A stretch of 48,933 nt of DNA from CAVDWX01 sp963612735 (lineage in GTDB: Bacteria > Bacillota_I > Bacilli_A > RFN20 > CAG-826). The DNA lies in contig CAVDWX010000062.1 of the NCBI GenBank assembly GCA_963612735.1, forward strand, positions 1 through 48,933, read 5' to 3'. The notes under the pieces are model-generated. The model was not told where the DNA came from. It saw only the letters and a program-made list of their open reading frames with translations, and did not search any database. Below, piece by piece: positions 8,427-18,500 of the stretch. The first letter of the stretch is position 1, and every line of letters starts with the position of its first letter. Both the position numbers and the translations under genes were made by a program.

Positions 8427-9962
8427 TTATAATTCCTTAGTGGATAAGATAACCATCGTATTGCTTGGAATAGATATTTGAATTTCTTCCCTTAAACTTG
8501 CTTTTATTATCAAGTTTTCTTTAACAAAGCCATCTTCACCAATTTTTAATTCATTTTCATTATAAATATAAACATAAATTTTGTCTGAATCGGTAAATTC
8601 TTCATCTATTCGAAAAGTTTTAGTTACCGCTTTTATGCTTCTATTTATAGCCACTATTCCGCCATAATCTTTATTTGGTCCAATAATTCCTATGCTTCTA
8701 AAGGTATTATCTATTTCTGGATTATTTGAATCTGTATCAATAATAGTGCTTCCTTTTCTCAATAAATTAGTTAATAGTACGCTTGAATGATACCATGGAC
8801 GTAGTTTTTGTTTACTAGCACTGTCGGTATTTAATGACGAAAACATTCCCCACCCTTTAGTTATAGTGGTGCCATCAGATAGATACATAAAGTGCATTGC
8901 ATCATCGAAATCCCAGTATACAATTGATGAAACACCCGAAATACAACATTGTAAGGTGTAGTCCGCCATACGAAGTCCATATGAAAAATTAGAAATAAAG
9001 GCATTGCTATCAGTTTCTTGATTTTTACCATCAAATAATCCAGCTTCCCAAATATGAGGCATGCGACTAATGCCTAGCTCCGGATCATTCTTCTTTATTT
9101 CTTTGCTCATTTCTTTAATACGTGTGGCTAAATCTCCGGTATCAATAGTCATATTAGGGCAATAAATATGAAAACCATAATCACCCACTTTGTTTCTTAT
9201 AGATTCATCGATTGAGATGTTAGTAAAATATTCATTAGTGCCATCAAATCCTGTAGTATCTCCACCAACGATTTTTATATAGTTGAAACCTCTATTATCT
9301 AATTCTTGCCTAACATTTTTAATGCCTTCAGCCCATTTTTCAAAGGTGTTATTATAATTTTTGCTTTTGCCTTCCACTCCTGTATAATTTGGTTCATTTG
9401 AATTAACAAAATATTTTATACATCTAATGCCTTGCTTTTTAATTAGATATTCAATGACATCTCCTGTCATTTTTGCCCACCTTATGTCACTAGTAACTTC
9501 AGTAAACATGTCATATTCATCGCTAGTTAAACTGCCTGGGACATTCCAACACCCAAAAGCGACTTCGATATTATGATCATCGCAATATCGGAGAATATCG
9601 ATTGTGTTATTCATATATTTGTTAGCAAAATTATATTCCCAAGTATCGTTGGTTTTATCTTTATCGCCTTTATCATCGTAGTTAGTTATAAACCAGTCAT
9701 AATTGAGCATGCATCGCGTCACTTGTGGGGACAATCTATCCATTATTTTTAATGACCTTGACCATGAATCAGTTGACAATTTATCTGGATCTTCGTATGT
9801 TCCCCATTCAACACCCAAACCTTCAAAACTGTCTAAAACAACGTTCTTTTTTGTAAAAACGATGTTACTTGTATCGATTTTTTTATTATTTTGGCACCCC
9901 ATAATTGATATTAAAGATGTTAATAATATTGGCAATGTTAAATAATTTTTCTTTTTATTCAT
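8427..9962 (-). CDS. Lipid-anchored clan GH-A glycoside hydrolase
   Basis: The protein has 511 residues, with a signal peptide and lipobox ISIMGC (Cys23). The remainder is a TIM-barrel glycosidase of clan GH-A. It has FEGLGVEWG at the first strand, VNSNEPNY with probable acid/base Glu190 after strand 4, GFHIYCPN after strand 6, and HIWEAGL with probable nucleophile Glu306 after strand 7. A C-terminal beta domain ends in IPSNTMVILS. The overall plan (barrel plus C-terminal sandwich, NEP, WEAG) is closest to GH30/GH39-like groups, but the exact family is uncertain. As the only surface glycosidase between a substrate-binding protein and a CBM lipoprotein, it is the probable endo-acting enzyme that produces oligosaccharides for import. 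Activity on beta-mannan is inferred from the two GH130 neighbours. Confidence 0.82.
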   Translation of the reverse strand: MNKKKNYLTLPILLTSLISIMGCQNNKKIDTSNIVFTKKNVVLDSFEGLGVEWGTYEDPDKLSTDSWSRSLKIMDRLSPQVTRCMLNYDWFITNYDDKGDKDKTNDTWEYNFANKYMNNTIDILRYCDDHNIEVAFGCWNVPGSLTSDEYDMFTEVTSDIRWAKMTGDVIEYLIKKQGIRCIKYFVNSNEPNYTGVEGKSKNYNNTFEKWAEGIKNVRQELDNRGFNYIKIVGGDTTGFDGTNEYFTNISIDESIRNKVGDYGFHIYCPNMTIDTGDLATRIKEMSKEIKKNDPELGISRMPHIWEAGLFDGKNQETDSNAFISNFSYGLRMADYTLQCCISGVSSIVYWDFDDAMHFMYLSDGTTITKGWGMFSSLNTDSASKQKLRPWYHSSVLLTNLLRKGSTIIDTDSNNPEIDNTFRSIGIIGPNKDYGGIVAINRSIKAVTKTFRIDEEFTDSDKIYVYIYNENELKIGEDGFVKENLIIKASLREEIQISIPSNTMVILSTKEL

Positions 9963-9966
9963 AACA

Positions 9967-11595
9967 TCATTTTCCTAATTTTTCATTTATTTCATTTAGG
10001 ATTCTTTTCCATGATACGTCTTTATCAAATTCTTTTTTATATGCTTCAATTGTGCTTATTTTTCCAAAGGCATATTTTAAGGCGAATGTATTAGCGTCCG
10101 CTAAAATTGATTCGGTCTTTTCATTTTTGGTTTTAGTTGACATCCAGTCTATATCAGCGGGTTCTTTGATAACTCTTAACTTGTCTTCTTGTTTAGCTTT
10201 TTTTATTTCTTCGCTCCAGGCGTTAAGGATGTTATAACTTTCCATATCCGTAAAAGGATCATAAGATTTTGTGTCATTTCCTAAAGTCGCCATATATCTT
10301 AAATATTTTGCGCCATTAATTTTAGGACCGTATTGACCGTCGCTTCCTTTTTCCCAACCAGTTTCACTTAACACAATGTTTCCATCTTGGATAGTGTAGT
10401 CATAGCCTTCTATTCCATATATGGCAAGTCTAGTTCCTTCTTCTGATAATAAATAATCGAGAATATCTAATATTTTGTTTAATTTGGCATCAGAAATATC
10501 ATAATTAAACATAGTCATTGAGAACCAGTTTTCAGTACCTTCTAAAGCATAGTATCCGTTTGGATCTTTTATTTTTAATAATGCGGTTCCATCATTGATA
10601 TCGATAGTTTTTTGATTCTTTTTAAATGACTTTCTTAATGCTATGTAGTTTGCCAATGAATAGTTATCGTATAGTATTGCGGCTTGTCCTCCTAAATAGA
10701 GCTCTTTAGCTTTATTCGCTACAAAGTTAAATTGATCTTGTGAATAATATTTGTTGCTGACAAATTCTTTTGATTTTTCTAATCCAGCGATATATTTATC
10801 ACTTGTAAAAGCATTAATTGCCTTTCCTGTTTCGTCTTTTGCAAAACAGTGCGGTACATCTTTATAGAAATTTGTAATAGAAGGAAATCCCCAAGACTCA
10901 TCTACCATAACGCTAGCTTGTTTGGTACCTGATACGGCTTCGATATTAACTAATAAAGCATTAACTAAACGATTGAATTCATCCCAAGTATAGACATCGC
11001 CTTCTTTGTATAATGGAGTATATCCAGTTTTATTTTCATTCATTTTATCGATGGCTTTAACCCAATCTCTTCGATAAACATATGTAAAATTTGAAAAATC
11101 TTTATCGGTGTTAACAATATCATTCATAATGGGTATTCCATATAGCTTCCCATCTATTTTTAATGCATCTATATTGCTAACCTTACTGAGCATTTTTTCT
11201 AAATTTTGCCATTTTGACATATCATCAGGCAATGGTTTAAGCATTAGATTTTGAACCCATTTTTCATAGGTAGAACCAAAGTTATATGCTTTTAGATTGA
11301 AATGAATGGCATCGGTTAGATTGTTGCCATTAATTGCGGTATTAACCATTTCATCCCATGAAGCATAGTCATAATTGCTAGGAGTGATTTTTACGTTAAA
11401 TTTTTCATTGATAACCTCAGTATAGGTGTCCGCTCCATCCCAAGTATCAAAGTAGACATTCTTAAGGTTTAAGATTAATCGCCCTTCCTTATCATATTTA
11501 TCTTTAACGCCACTAGTATTTTGACATCCGGATAAAGATAATAGACTTAGTAAAGCGGTCATACATCCTACAAATAAGATTTTTTTAGATTTCAT
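9967..11595 (-). CDS. Extracellular solute-binding lipoprotein of a CUT1-type sugar ABC importer
   Basis: The protein has 542 residues with lipobox LLSLSGC (Cys24). Its length and layout match the large YtcQ/LplA-type binding proteins of polysaccharide-derived oligosaccharide importers. Recognisable elements are an N-terminal lobe naming the ligand-bound region near WDGADTYTEVINEKFNVKI, an internal GQAAILYDNYSLANY hinge segment, and a C-terminal lobe with LDYLLSEEGTRLAIYG. A strong ribosome site (AGGAGG) precedes the ATG, consistent with high expression of a binding protein. The gene directly follows the two permease genes, the usual arrangement for this subgroup. Its ligand is probably the oligosaccharide phosphorolysed by the GH130 enzymes. 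Confidence 0.92.
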   Translation of the reverse strand: MKSKKILFVGCMTALLSLLSLSGCQNTSGVKDKYDKEGRLILNLKNVYFDTWDGADTYTEVINEKFNVKITPSNYDYASWDEMVNTAINGNNLTDAIHFNLKAYNFGSTYEKWVQNLMLKPLPDDMSKWQNLEKMLSKVSNIDALKIDGKLYGIPIMNDIVNTDKDFSNFTYVYRRDWVKAIDKMNENKTGYTPLYKEGDVYTWDEFNRLVNALLVNIEAVSGTKQASVMVDESWGFPSITNFYKDVPHCFAKDETGKAINAFTSDKYIAGLEKSKEFVSNKYYSQDQFNFVANKAKELYLGGQAAILYDNYSLANYIALRKSFKKNQKTIDINDGTALLKIKDPNGYYALEGTENWFSMTMFNYDISDAKLNKILDILDYLLSEEGTRLAIYGIEGYDYTIQDGNIVLSETGWEKGSDGQYGPKINGAKYLRYMATLGNDTKSYDPFTDMESYNILNAWSEEIKKAKQEDKLRVIKEPADIDWMSTKTKNEKTESILADANTFALKYAFGKISTIEAYKKEFDKDVSWKRILNEINEKLGK

Positions 11596-11614
11596 TTTTA
11601 AATCCTCCTAATAA

Positions 11615-12523
11615 TTAACCTTTGATAGCGCCGACGACGATACCTTTAACAAAAAACCTTTGTAAAAAGGGATAAAAGCACATCATCGGTACGATTGTGA
11701 AAAAGATAGATGCCATAGTTAAACCTTGTGAAAAAGTTTCTTTTGCATCTGGATTTTCAATATTTGATGAGACTTTGGTAATCATTGATCTTAAAACCAT
11801 TTGTAATGGCCATATCTCATGATTATCAGGGATAAATAGCATTGCGTTATACCATGAATTCCAGTTACCCACAGCAAAGAATAAACCAATAGTGGCAAGC
11901 ATTGGCAGTGATAGTGGTAGAAAAATTTTAACGAATATTGTTATATCGTTTGCACCATCTATTTTGGCACTTTCTTCTAATTCAGCCGGCAAGGATGCGA
12001 AGTAATTACGCATTAATAACATGTTAAATGTGTCGATAGCGCCAGGAATAATCATGACCCATATCGTATTCATCATCCCTAAATCTTTAATTAAATAATA
12101 ATAAGGAATCATTCCGCCTCCAAAAAACATGGTGACTAAAATCATATTCATGACAAAGTTTTTTCCTACCCATTTATTCCTTGATAAGGCATAACCAGTT
12201 ATTACAGTAAAGAACAATTGATATAATGTCCCTCCAATAAGAAGTATCATTGTAATACCAAATCCTGACCATAATTCATTATTAGTGAATACTTTTTGAT
12301 ACGAAGTTAAATCTATCTCTGTGGGCCATAATAAAAGATTATTTTTTAAGTAAGATGATTCACTTGAGATTGAAATGACGAAAGCATTCCAAAATGGAAA
12401 AATTATTAAAAAGGCATAAATGACTAAAATAATACAAATTATGACATCCAGCCCTTGTATTTTTGTATCACGAGATGCTCTTTTAGCTCGAAGTGGTAAT
12501 TTTTCTAATTTTGTTTTCTTCAT
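11615..12523 (-). CDS. Sugar ABC transporter permease (YtcP/LplC type)
   Basis: A 302-residue inner-membrane permease with six predicted helices. The cytoplasmic EAA loop, which docks on the ATPase, is visible as LEESAKIDGANDITIFVKIF followed by LPLSLPML. The C-terminus FFVKGIVVGAIKG is the typical ending of YtcP/LplC proteins. The start follows GAGGAA with a 9-base spacer. Only one base separates it from the partner permease upstream. The pair forms the channel for the lipoprotein at 9967-11595. No ATPase gene is adjacent, as usual in this subgroup; the MsmK-like ATPase at the far end of the locus is the likely partner. Confidence 0.94.
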   Translation of the reverse strand: MKKTKLEKLPLRAKRASRDTKIQGLDVIICIILVIYAFLIIFPFWNAFVISISSESSYLKNNLLLWPTEIDLTSYQKVFTNNELWSGFGITMILLIGGTLYQLFFTVITGYALSRNKWVGKNFVMNMILVTMFFGGGMIPYYYLIKDLGMMNTIWVMIIPGAIDTFNMLLMRNYFASLPAELEESAKIDGANDITIFVKIFLPLSLPMLATIGLFFAVGNWNSWYNAMLFIPDNHEIWPLQMVLRSMITKVSSNIENPDAKETFSQGLTMASIFFTIVPMMCFYPFLQRFFVKGIVVGAIKG

Positions 12524-12524
12524 A

Positions 12525-13466
12525 TTAGATAATTCCTCTTTCTCCGCAGGCTTTCGCTATCCTATCAACAACAATGACAAGAGCAAAACTTATAACCGAT
12601 TTAAATAGGCCAATTGCCGTTCCTATACCGGCGGAATCACTTCCCACAATAGCGTGATAATAGATATAAGTATCGATAATATTGACATCTTCACGAATTA
12701 AAGGGTTACCTAAATTTAAAATTTGATCAAATCCAGCGGAAAGTACACCTCCCACTGACATGATTAATAAAAGTATAGCGGTTGGTTTAATTCCTGGTAG
12801 AGTGATGTGCCAAATTTTTTGTAAACGCGTTGCTCCATCGATATCCGCGGCTTCGTATTGGTCTTGAGGGATACCCGCCATTGTGGCTAGGTAAATTATT
12901 GAACCCCATCCCGCTTCTTTCCAAATGTCGGAAGCAAATATTAATCCAAAAAAGAAACCCTTATCCGCTAAAAAGTTAGTTCTATTGCCACCCATTGCTT
13001 CGACAAGAGCGTTGATGGCGCCATTATATGCGAATAGTGAAAAAACAAATCCCGATACAACTACCCAAGATAGAAAATGAGGGAATGTAACTATGGTTTG
13101 AATCACTTTTTTAGTCTTTCTCATTCTCAATTCGTTGAGCAATAATGCAATTGTTACTGCTCCTAAAAATGAAATAACTATTTTTATTGAGCCGATGATT
13201 AATGTATTTTTGAAAGCTAACCAAAATTTTGGTTCTTCAAAGACCCTAATAAAGTTATCTACGCCATTCCAAGGAGAACCTAAAATTCCTAATTTTGGTC
13301 TAAAGTCTTTAAAGGCCATTAATATGCCATACATTGGAACATAATTAAAGACGATATAGAAAATAACAGCGGGAATAATCATAAAAATAAGATATTTGCT
13401 TTTATTGACTCTTCTTGCCAATTTTCTAAATGGGTTATTACGTCTTGAAATAGTTAGTTGTTCCAT
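12525..13466 (-). CDS. Sugar ABC transporter permease (YteP/LplB type)
   Basis: The protein has 313 residues with six predicted membrane helices. Family hallmarks are YVPMYGILMAFKDFRP near the N-terminus, the EAA loop QYEAADIDGATRLQKIWHIT followed by LPGIKPT, and FDQILNLGNP in the C-terminal third, all typical of LplB/YteP permeases for complex oligosaccharides. It is the heterodimer partner of the next gene. The ribosome site is weak (GAAAGA), but the gene lies only three bases after the GH130 gene at 13470-14453, so translation is probably coupled. Confidence 0.94.
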   Translation of the reverse strand: MEQLTISRRNNPFRKLARRVNKSKYLIFMIIPAVIFYIVFNYVPMYGILMAFKDFRPKLGILGSPWNGVDNFIRVFEEPKFWLAFKNTLIIGSIKIVISFLGAVTIALLLNELRMRKTKKVIQTIVTFPHFLSWVVVSGFVFSLFAYNGAINALVEAMGGNRTNFLADKGFFFGLIFASDIWKEAGWGSIIYLATMAGIPQDQYEAADIDGATRLQKIWHITLPGIKPTAILLLIMSVGGVLSAGFDQILNLGNPLIREDVNIIDTYIYYHAIVGSDSAGIGTAIGLFKSVISFALVIVVDRIAKACGERGII

Positions 13467-13469
13467 GGT

Positions 13470-14453
13470 TTATCTTTCGTATTTGAGAATGTATTCAATA
13501 ACTGTATCAATATCGGTGAATAATAATTCAGTTATAGTATCTGCCCCTCCTGCGTATATGGCTATTCGTCCAGTTTTGGAATCAGTTAAGCAAGATACTG
13601 GAAATAAAACATTTGGTACATATCCTGTTGTTTCATAGTTCATTTCAGGAGCTAATAAGAAATTAGAGCAGCGATGTAAGACTTTACTCGGATCATCTCT
13701 ATCTAGAATTGCCGCTCCAATGGAATAAACAAGTCCTGAACATGTAAGATTGACACCATGAAAGAATATTAGCCATCCTAGATCGCATTCAATAGGATTT
13801 GGTCCAGCACCAATTTTAGTGCCACACCACCATTCATAGCCTCTTTCTAAAACGTGTTTATGATGTCCCCAATATTCTAAATCTTTTGAATATGAGAGAA
13901 AAATATCTCCAAAATGTGTATGCCCTGAATCACTTGGGCGAGAAAGCATTGCATATTCTCCGTTTATTTTCCTTGGGAATAACACTCCATTTCTATTGAA
14001 TGGTAAAAATGGATTATCCACTAATTCGAAATATTCAAAATCATTAGTTTTCCCTATTCCAATAGTGGGACCATGATTTGATGTACAGAAAATAATATAA
14101 TATGTTCCGTCTAATTCCACTAAGCGAGGGTCATAAGCATATTCTAATTTAATTTCTTTTCCATTTTTATCATGAAAAATAATCGGATTAATTTTAAAGT
14201 CAAAATGAATACCATCTTTTGATTGGCCAACAAACAAAAATGGAACTCCACTTTTTGTATCAGCGCGAAATACTCCTATAAATTCCCCTTTATATGCCAT
14301 GACAGCGCTATTGAAGACGCGTGAAGCGTTTGGGAATGGGTTCATTTTAATAATTGGATTATTGGAATATCTCCAAATAGGAGAGTCTAATCCTTCAGGG
14401 CGATTTTCATAAGGCATATTGCCTAATTCGTTTCCATAAATATGATGTTTCAT
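13470..14453 (-). CDS. GH130 family glycoside phosphorylase (copy B)
   Basis: A 327-residue cytosolic protein without a signal peptide. Propeller motifs of GH130 are clear: FNSAVMAYKGEFIGVFRAD, YAYDPRLVELDGTYYI with probable catalytic Asp108, NGVLFPRKINGEYAMLSRPS, TKIGAGPNPIECDLGWLIFF and NVLFPVSCL. The SRPSDSGHTHFGDIF segment is characteristic of the 4-O-beta-mannosyl-glucose and mannooligosaccharide phosphorylase branch, which suggests beta-1,4-mannan or glucomannan as the source. It is the first catabolic gene after the LacI regulator and precedes the importer genes, so it is probably the core enzyme of the pathway. It carries Tyr-Asp-Pro-Arg where copy A has Glu-Asp-Pro-Arg. The family is firm; the exact specificity is inferred. 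Confidence 0.92.
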   Translation of the reverse strand: MKHHIYGNELGNMPYENRPEGLDSPIWRYSNNPIIKMNPFPNASRVFNSAVMAYKGEFIGVFRADTKSGVPFLFVGQSKDGIHFDFKINPIIFHDKNGKEIKLEYAYDPRLVELDGTYYIIFCTSNHGPTIGIGKTNDFEYFELVDNPFLPFNRNGVLFPRKINGEYAMLSRPSDSGHTHFGDIFLSYSKDLEYWGHHKHVLERGYEWWCGTKIGAGPNPIECDLGWLIFFHGVNLTCSGLVYSIGAAILDRDDPSKVLHRCSNFLLAPEMNYETTGYVPNVLFPVSCLTDSKTGRIAIYAGGADTITELLFTDIDTVIEYILKYER

Positions 14454-14462
14454 GTGTAATAC

Positions 14463-15473
14463 CTACTTGTTAATTTCTACATTTGAGTCTCGTTCAATAA
14501 AATCACATCTAATAACAATTTGAGAATATGGGATTTGATGTGATTTGATGGAATTAGCGACATATTTTGCCACTTCTTCGCCAATTTCTTGTCGAGGAAT
14601 ATTAAATGTTGATAGTCGCGGAGTAAGAAAATCTCCAGTTTTTATATTATCAAAGCCTATGATAGATATGTCTTCTGGCACCTTTTTACCTAATCGATTA
14701 ATTGTCTTAATTGCGTTTAAAGCAATAATATCGTTAGCACATACAATTGCAGTAATTGGATTATTATTAATAGCGTTGGTGAGCATTTCTTCATCTGCAT
14801 AATTTTTATTAGTGTTATCAAAAATAATGGAGCATGGTTTATTTATTTCATTTTTATGATTTTCCATGCATGCCATATATCCTTCATGTCTTTCTCTGAA
14901 TGATAAGCTATGTGAATCACTTCCGTAGAAAGCAATATTGGTGTGTCCTTGTTCGATTAGTCTTTGTACCGCTAAATAGATTGAATCATAGTTAGAAAAT
15001 TTAAATTGTGTGGCTTCGGAATGAAATGTTTTTGGATCTACAATAACAATTGGTTTTCCTTTGCCGACTAAGGCATTCATGATAGCCTGAGGAGCAACAT
15101 GGATGATAATAAAAGCACTATATGATGAATCTTTTAATTTTTTTGTTATATCATCATCAATGTTTTGCTCTTCAAAATTGAAATATTTAACAATAAGATT
15201 GTATCTAGATAAGGTCGAAGAGATAGAAATAATTATTGGTTGCCAGAAATCCTCCTTGAATAATATTCGATTAGAACCAATCAAAAGAACACAATTTGAA
15301 TATGCTTTATGCACTTTTAATTTTGAAGTGTCATATCCTAATTCTGTGGCTTTGCGAATGATTTTTTCTCTCATCACATCGGAGACATTATTTTTCCCCG
15401 CTAATGCACGAGAAACTAAACCTTTGGTAACGCCACATTCTAGAGCAATTTGTTCCAATGTTGGTTTCTTCAT
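14463..15473 (-). CDS. LacI-family transcriptional regulator
   Basis: The protein has 336 residues. An N-terminal helix-turn-helix (TLEQIALECGVTKGLVSRAL, residues 4-23) and hinge helix precede a periplasmic-binding-protein-like effector domain containing AFYGSDSHSLSFRERHEGY and TAIVCANDIIALNAI. It is probably a repressor of the glycan locus that is released by an oligosaccharide. The ATG at 15473 is chosen because AAGGAC lies 7 bases upstream; an upstream in-frame start at 15506 has no ribosome site and falls in the tail of the 15510-15530 hairpin region. The gene sits inside the locus, nine bases before GH130 copy B, so it would be autoregulated if the operon promoter lies upstream of it. 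Confidence 0.92.
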   Translation of the reverse strand: MKKPTLEQIALECGVTKGLVSRALAGKNNVSDVMREKIIRKATELGYDTSKLKVHKAYSNCVLLIGSNRILFKEDFWQPIIISISSTLSRYNLIVKYFNFEEQNIDDDITKKLKDSSYSAFIIIHVAPQAIMNALVGKGKPIVIVDPKTFHSEATQFKFSNYDSIYLAVQRLIEQGHTNIAFYGSDSHSLSFRERHEGYMACMENHKNEINKPCSIIFDNTNKNYADEEMLTNAINNNPITAIVCANDIIALNAIKTINRLGKKVPEDISIIGFDNIKTGDFLTPRLSTFNIPRQEIGEEVAKYVANSIKSHQIPYSQIVIRCDFIERDSNVEINK

Positions 15474-15509
15474 ATTTTTGTCCTTTATATTATTAGTTAG
15501 AAGCATTTA

Positions 15510-15530
15510 GGAGGGGTTACAAGCCCCTCC
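15510..15530 (-). terminator. GC-rich hairpin between lipoprotein gene and LacI gene
   Basis: GGAGGGG and CCCCTCC form a perfect 7-bp stem around a 7-base spacer, 25 bases downstream of the stop of the 1160-residue lipoprotein. It stands out in an AT-rich region. On the minus strand it is followed by TAAATGC rather than a run of T, so it may act as a weak terminator or an mRNA 3' stabiliser that lets lipoprotein transcripts accumulate above those of the downstream operon. Confidence 0.6.
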
Positions 15531-15554
15531 AAAGTGCGCTGTGTATATGCTGTA

Positions 15555-18500
15555 TTAATTGGTAAATGCTACTCCAGAAGAGACAAGGTTTGCAAATGCT
15601 CCGCTTGCACTAGTAACAGTAAATGTTGATTTCATCGTACTGGGATTAACCACATATTTACCAGTCATTGTATTTTCACCAATTGTGATGACCATAATGT
15701 GATTTGTGCCATTATTTACTAATGTATATGTCCCTTCTACATCGGTATACGAAGCAGCAGCACATGTGAGATAAACTTTTCCATTTTCGCCAAATTTAAT
15801 GCTAGCTGACCCTACGCTTGTAGTGCCGCTTAGTGTCATATCTTTTTTAGCATAATAATTAAGAGTAGGATCGTTATCCACTGATGAAGAAACTGGTGAA
15901 TAATAAGCCATATCAGCATAGATATAATCAGCTGTTTTATTAGTATTTAGAATTATTCCAAATCCATAATAAGTTTTACTAGCATCTAATGTTACAGTAT
16001 AAGGCATCCAATTAGTATTTGCTGGAATTGTGAAACTCAATTCTGCTCTATTTGAACCTTGGTTTGATTTATTAACTGTTTGAATTGAATAAACAACAAT
16101 TTTTCCGGAGACAGCATTAGAAGTAGGATTTTTTAAGTAAATCGTGAAAGATTTTAGGCCGGTTTTTCCTTCGTTAGTGCCTTTATACAATCCCCATTGG
16201 AGATATCTCATATTTCCAGCTGTTCCATATTTTAATTTTAAAGAATGATTTCCACTTAATTTGGTATCGCTATCTAATGATAATTGATCACCATTTCCGC
16301 CCATGAGCGACCAACCAGAACCTCCTAATGGAGAACCTGAACTGCCACTGTAATAATCGCAGTAATATGCACCACGAGCACCGCTGATTTTACTCTCATC
16401 GGTTTGACTTTGATAATACATAGTTCCACTTTCAGTATAGGATTCTGCATCCTCCGCTACAAAATATTGATTGAAACTTACACCATTAAGAGCTTGGGCA
16501 ACAAGGTCGCTTCCTTCGATTGACTTGAATGTTAATGAGTTTCTATCACTATTTAATGTAGCGATATATTTAGTAGTGCCGAATGCGATTTCAATTTCAT
16601 CTCCATCAATAGCGTATGTACCTGTTACAGTTTGATTCATCGCAGGAACGGATAATGTTATGCTATCTTCGCCTATTACAGTTAAATTAGCATTTAGTAA
16701 TTCATTGATTTTCCCACTATAGGTTGAACCTGTTGATAAAGTTTCGACGGTATCAGGAGCAACATAGGTAGCGTATGGATTAGCGGTATAAACTTCAACA
16801 TCATCAATGTATAAATAAGAATCAGCTTTATTGTTCTTTTCCATGAAGACGAGGAATCCATAGTATGTTTTTGTAATATCAAGCTCGATTTCAAAATGTG
16901 TCCACTCACTAATCGCTGTTGATTGAGTGAATTCATATGATTTTACATATTGATCCTTAGTGGCATTACGAGGTTTAGTTTGCGAATACATTGATACTTT
17001 GAATTTCGGGACTAGGCCATTTGTTTTAGCCCAGAAGCTTAATTTTGAACCGCGGAAATTATTTTGTTCAGAAGTTCCATCAAATAAGCCCCATTGCATA
17101 TATCTTAAAGCACTGTATTGACCGTTTTTCATACAGAGATAATTCTTTCCAGAGTGGCCTCCATCTGTTTTAAGCTTGAGTTGAGATCCATCTCCTCCTA
17201 ATAAAACCCAGCCATTTCCACCAAAGGTTTCAACATCACTAGTTCCACCAGAATAATATTCAGAATAGTAAGCACCACGAGCACCGCTTCTTTGACTCAT
17301 GTCTTTATTGTTTTGATAATATGCTTTTCCATCTTCTGTATATTGATCATAATTATCAACTATTTGGACAGAATTGAGATTCATATCGTTAACTGCATCT
17401 TTTAATGTTCCAGTTGCAGAAACAAATTTAACGCTTTGTCCACCGTTGACTAGCTTTCCTTTATAAATTAATGAAGTGCCATTGTCAGTGGAGGTAAATG
17501 TCATAACTTTATTGGCATCAATACTATATGATCCTGGGATAGACATTGGAGTTTCCATATCTAAAACAGTTGCAGTCGCGGTATTTTCTGCACCTAATTG
17601 AACTTTTAAGGTGTAGCCGTTATTCAATAATCCAGTATATGTGCCATATTGTCCCATTTGTTCGTTTTGACTTGAGGTTGGATTATCTAATGTGACAAAT
17701 GAGACTGAATCTAAGAATGCGAAATATGGTTGCCCGCCCGCATTATCACTACCTGAAGCATAAAATTCAATAGCGGTTAAGTAATTAACAAGATCGTCTT
17801 CGTGAATTCCAGTCCAAGATGATATTGATTTAATTGATTTACCTGCTTCGCCCCATAAGGCCCAAGAATCATCTGCGAATGAAACAACATATTCAACATA
17901 TTCATCTGATTGAACATTGAGCGTGTAACTGAAATAAGGAGTTTGTTCAGTACCACCGATTGTTGCTTTAGCGTGTAATAAAACTTTAACGCTATTTAAA
18001 CTAGGAATTTGCAATCTAAATTTAATAGCGTTTGCCGATTTATTAAATTCATTTATTGTCAAATCTTTTCTAAATTTGTAACCTGTGCCATTAGTCCATG
18101 CATCAAATCTCAAGGCTTTATTTCCTTCTACTGATTTACTTCCTAATGAAACACTGGCTTTTGTTTCTTCATCCCATTTATTAGTTGTGCTGTTGTAATA
18201 TAAGGCTTTCCAACCAGCGTCAATCATGTCACTGCTACTTTCATAGGATTCGAAATCATCAACGATTTGTTTTTCTGCGTAGGCCGCAAATAAAGCAGTG
18301 AATGTTGTATCTTCAGTAATTTTTGTTGCTAAATCTTTATCCCAGCCTTTAAAGCGGTATTTAATAGCACTATCGTCCCCCTCTTTTGTGGGGATTTCAC
18401 CGGTGTATGTTGCTGTATTTCCTTCTTCCACTTTTTCAGATAAGACTTCATTACCATCAACAACAAATTTTACTTCGTATTTCTTAGGCAATTTATCAGT

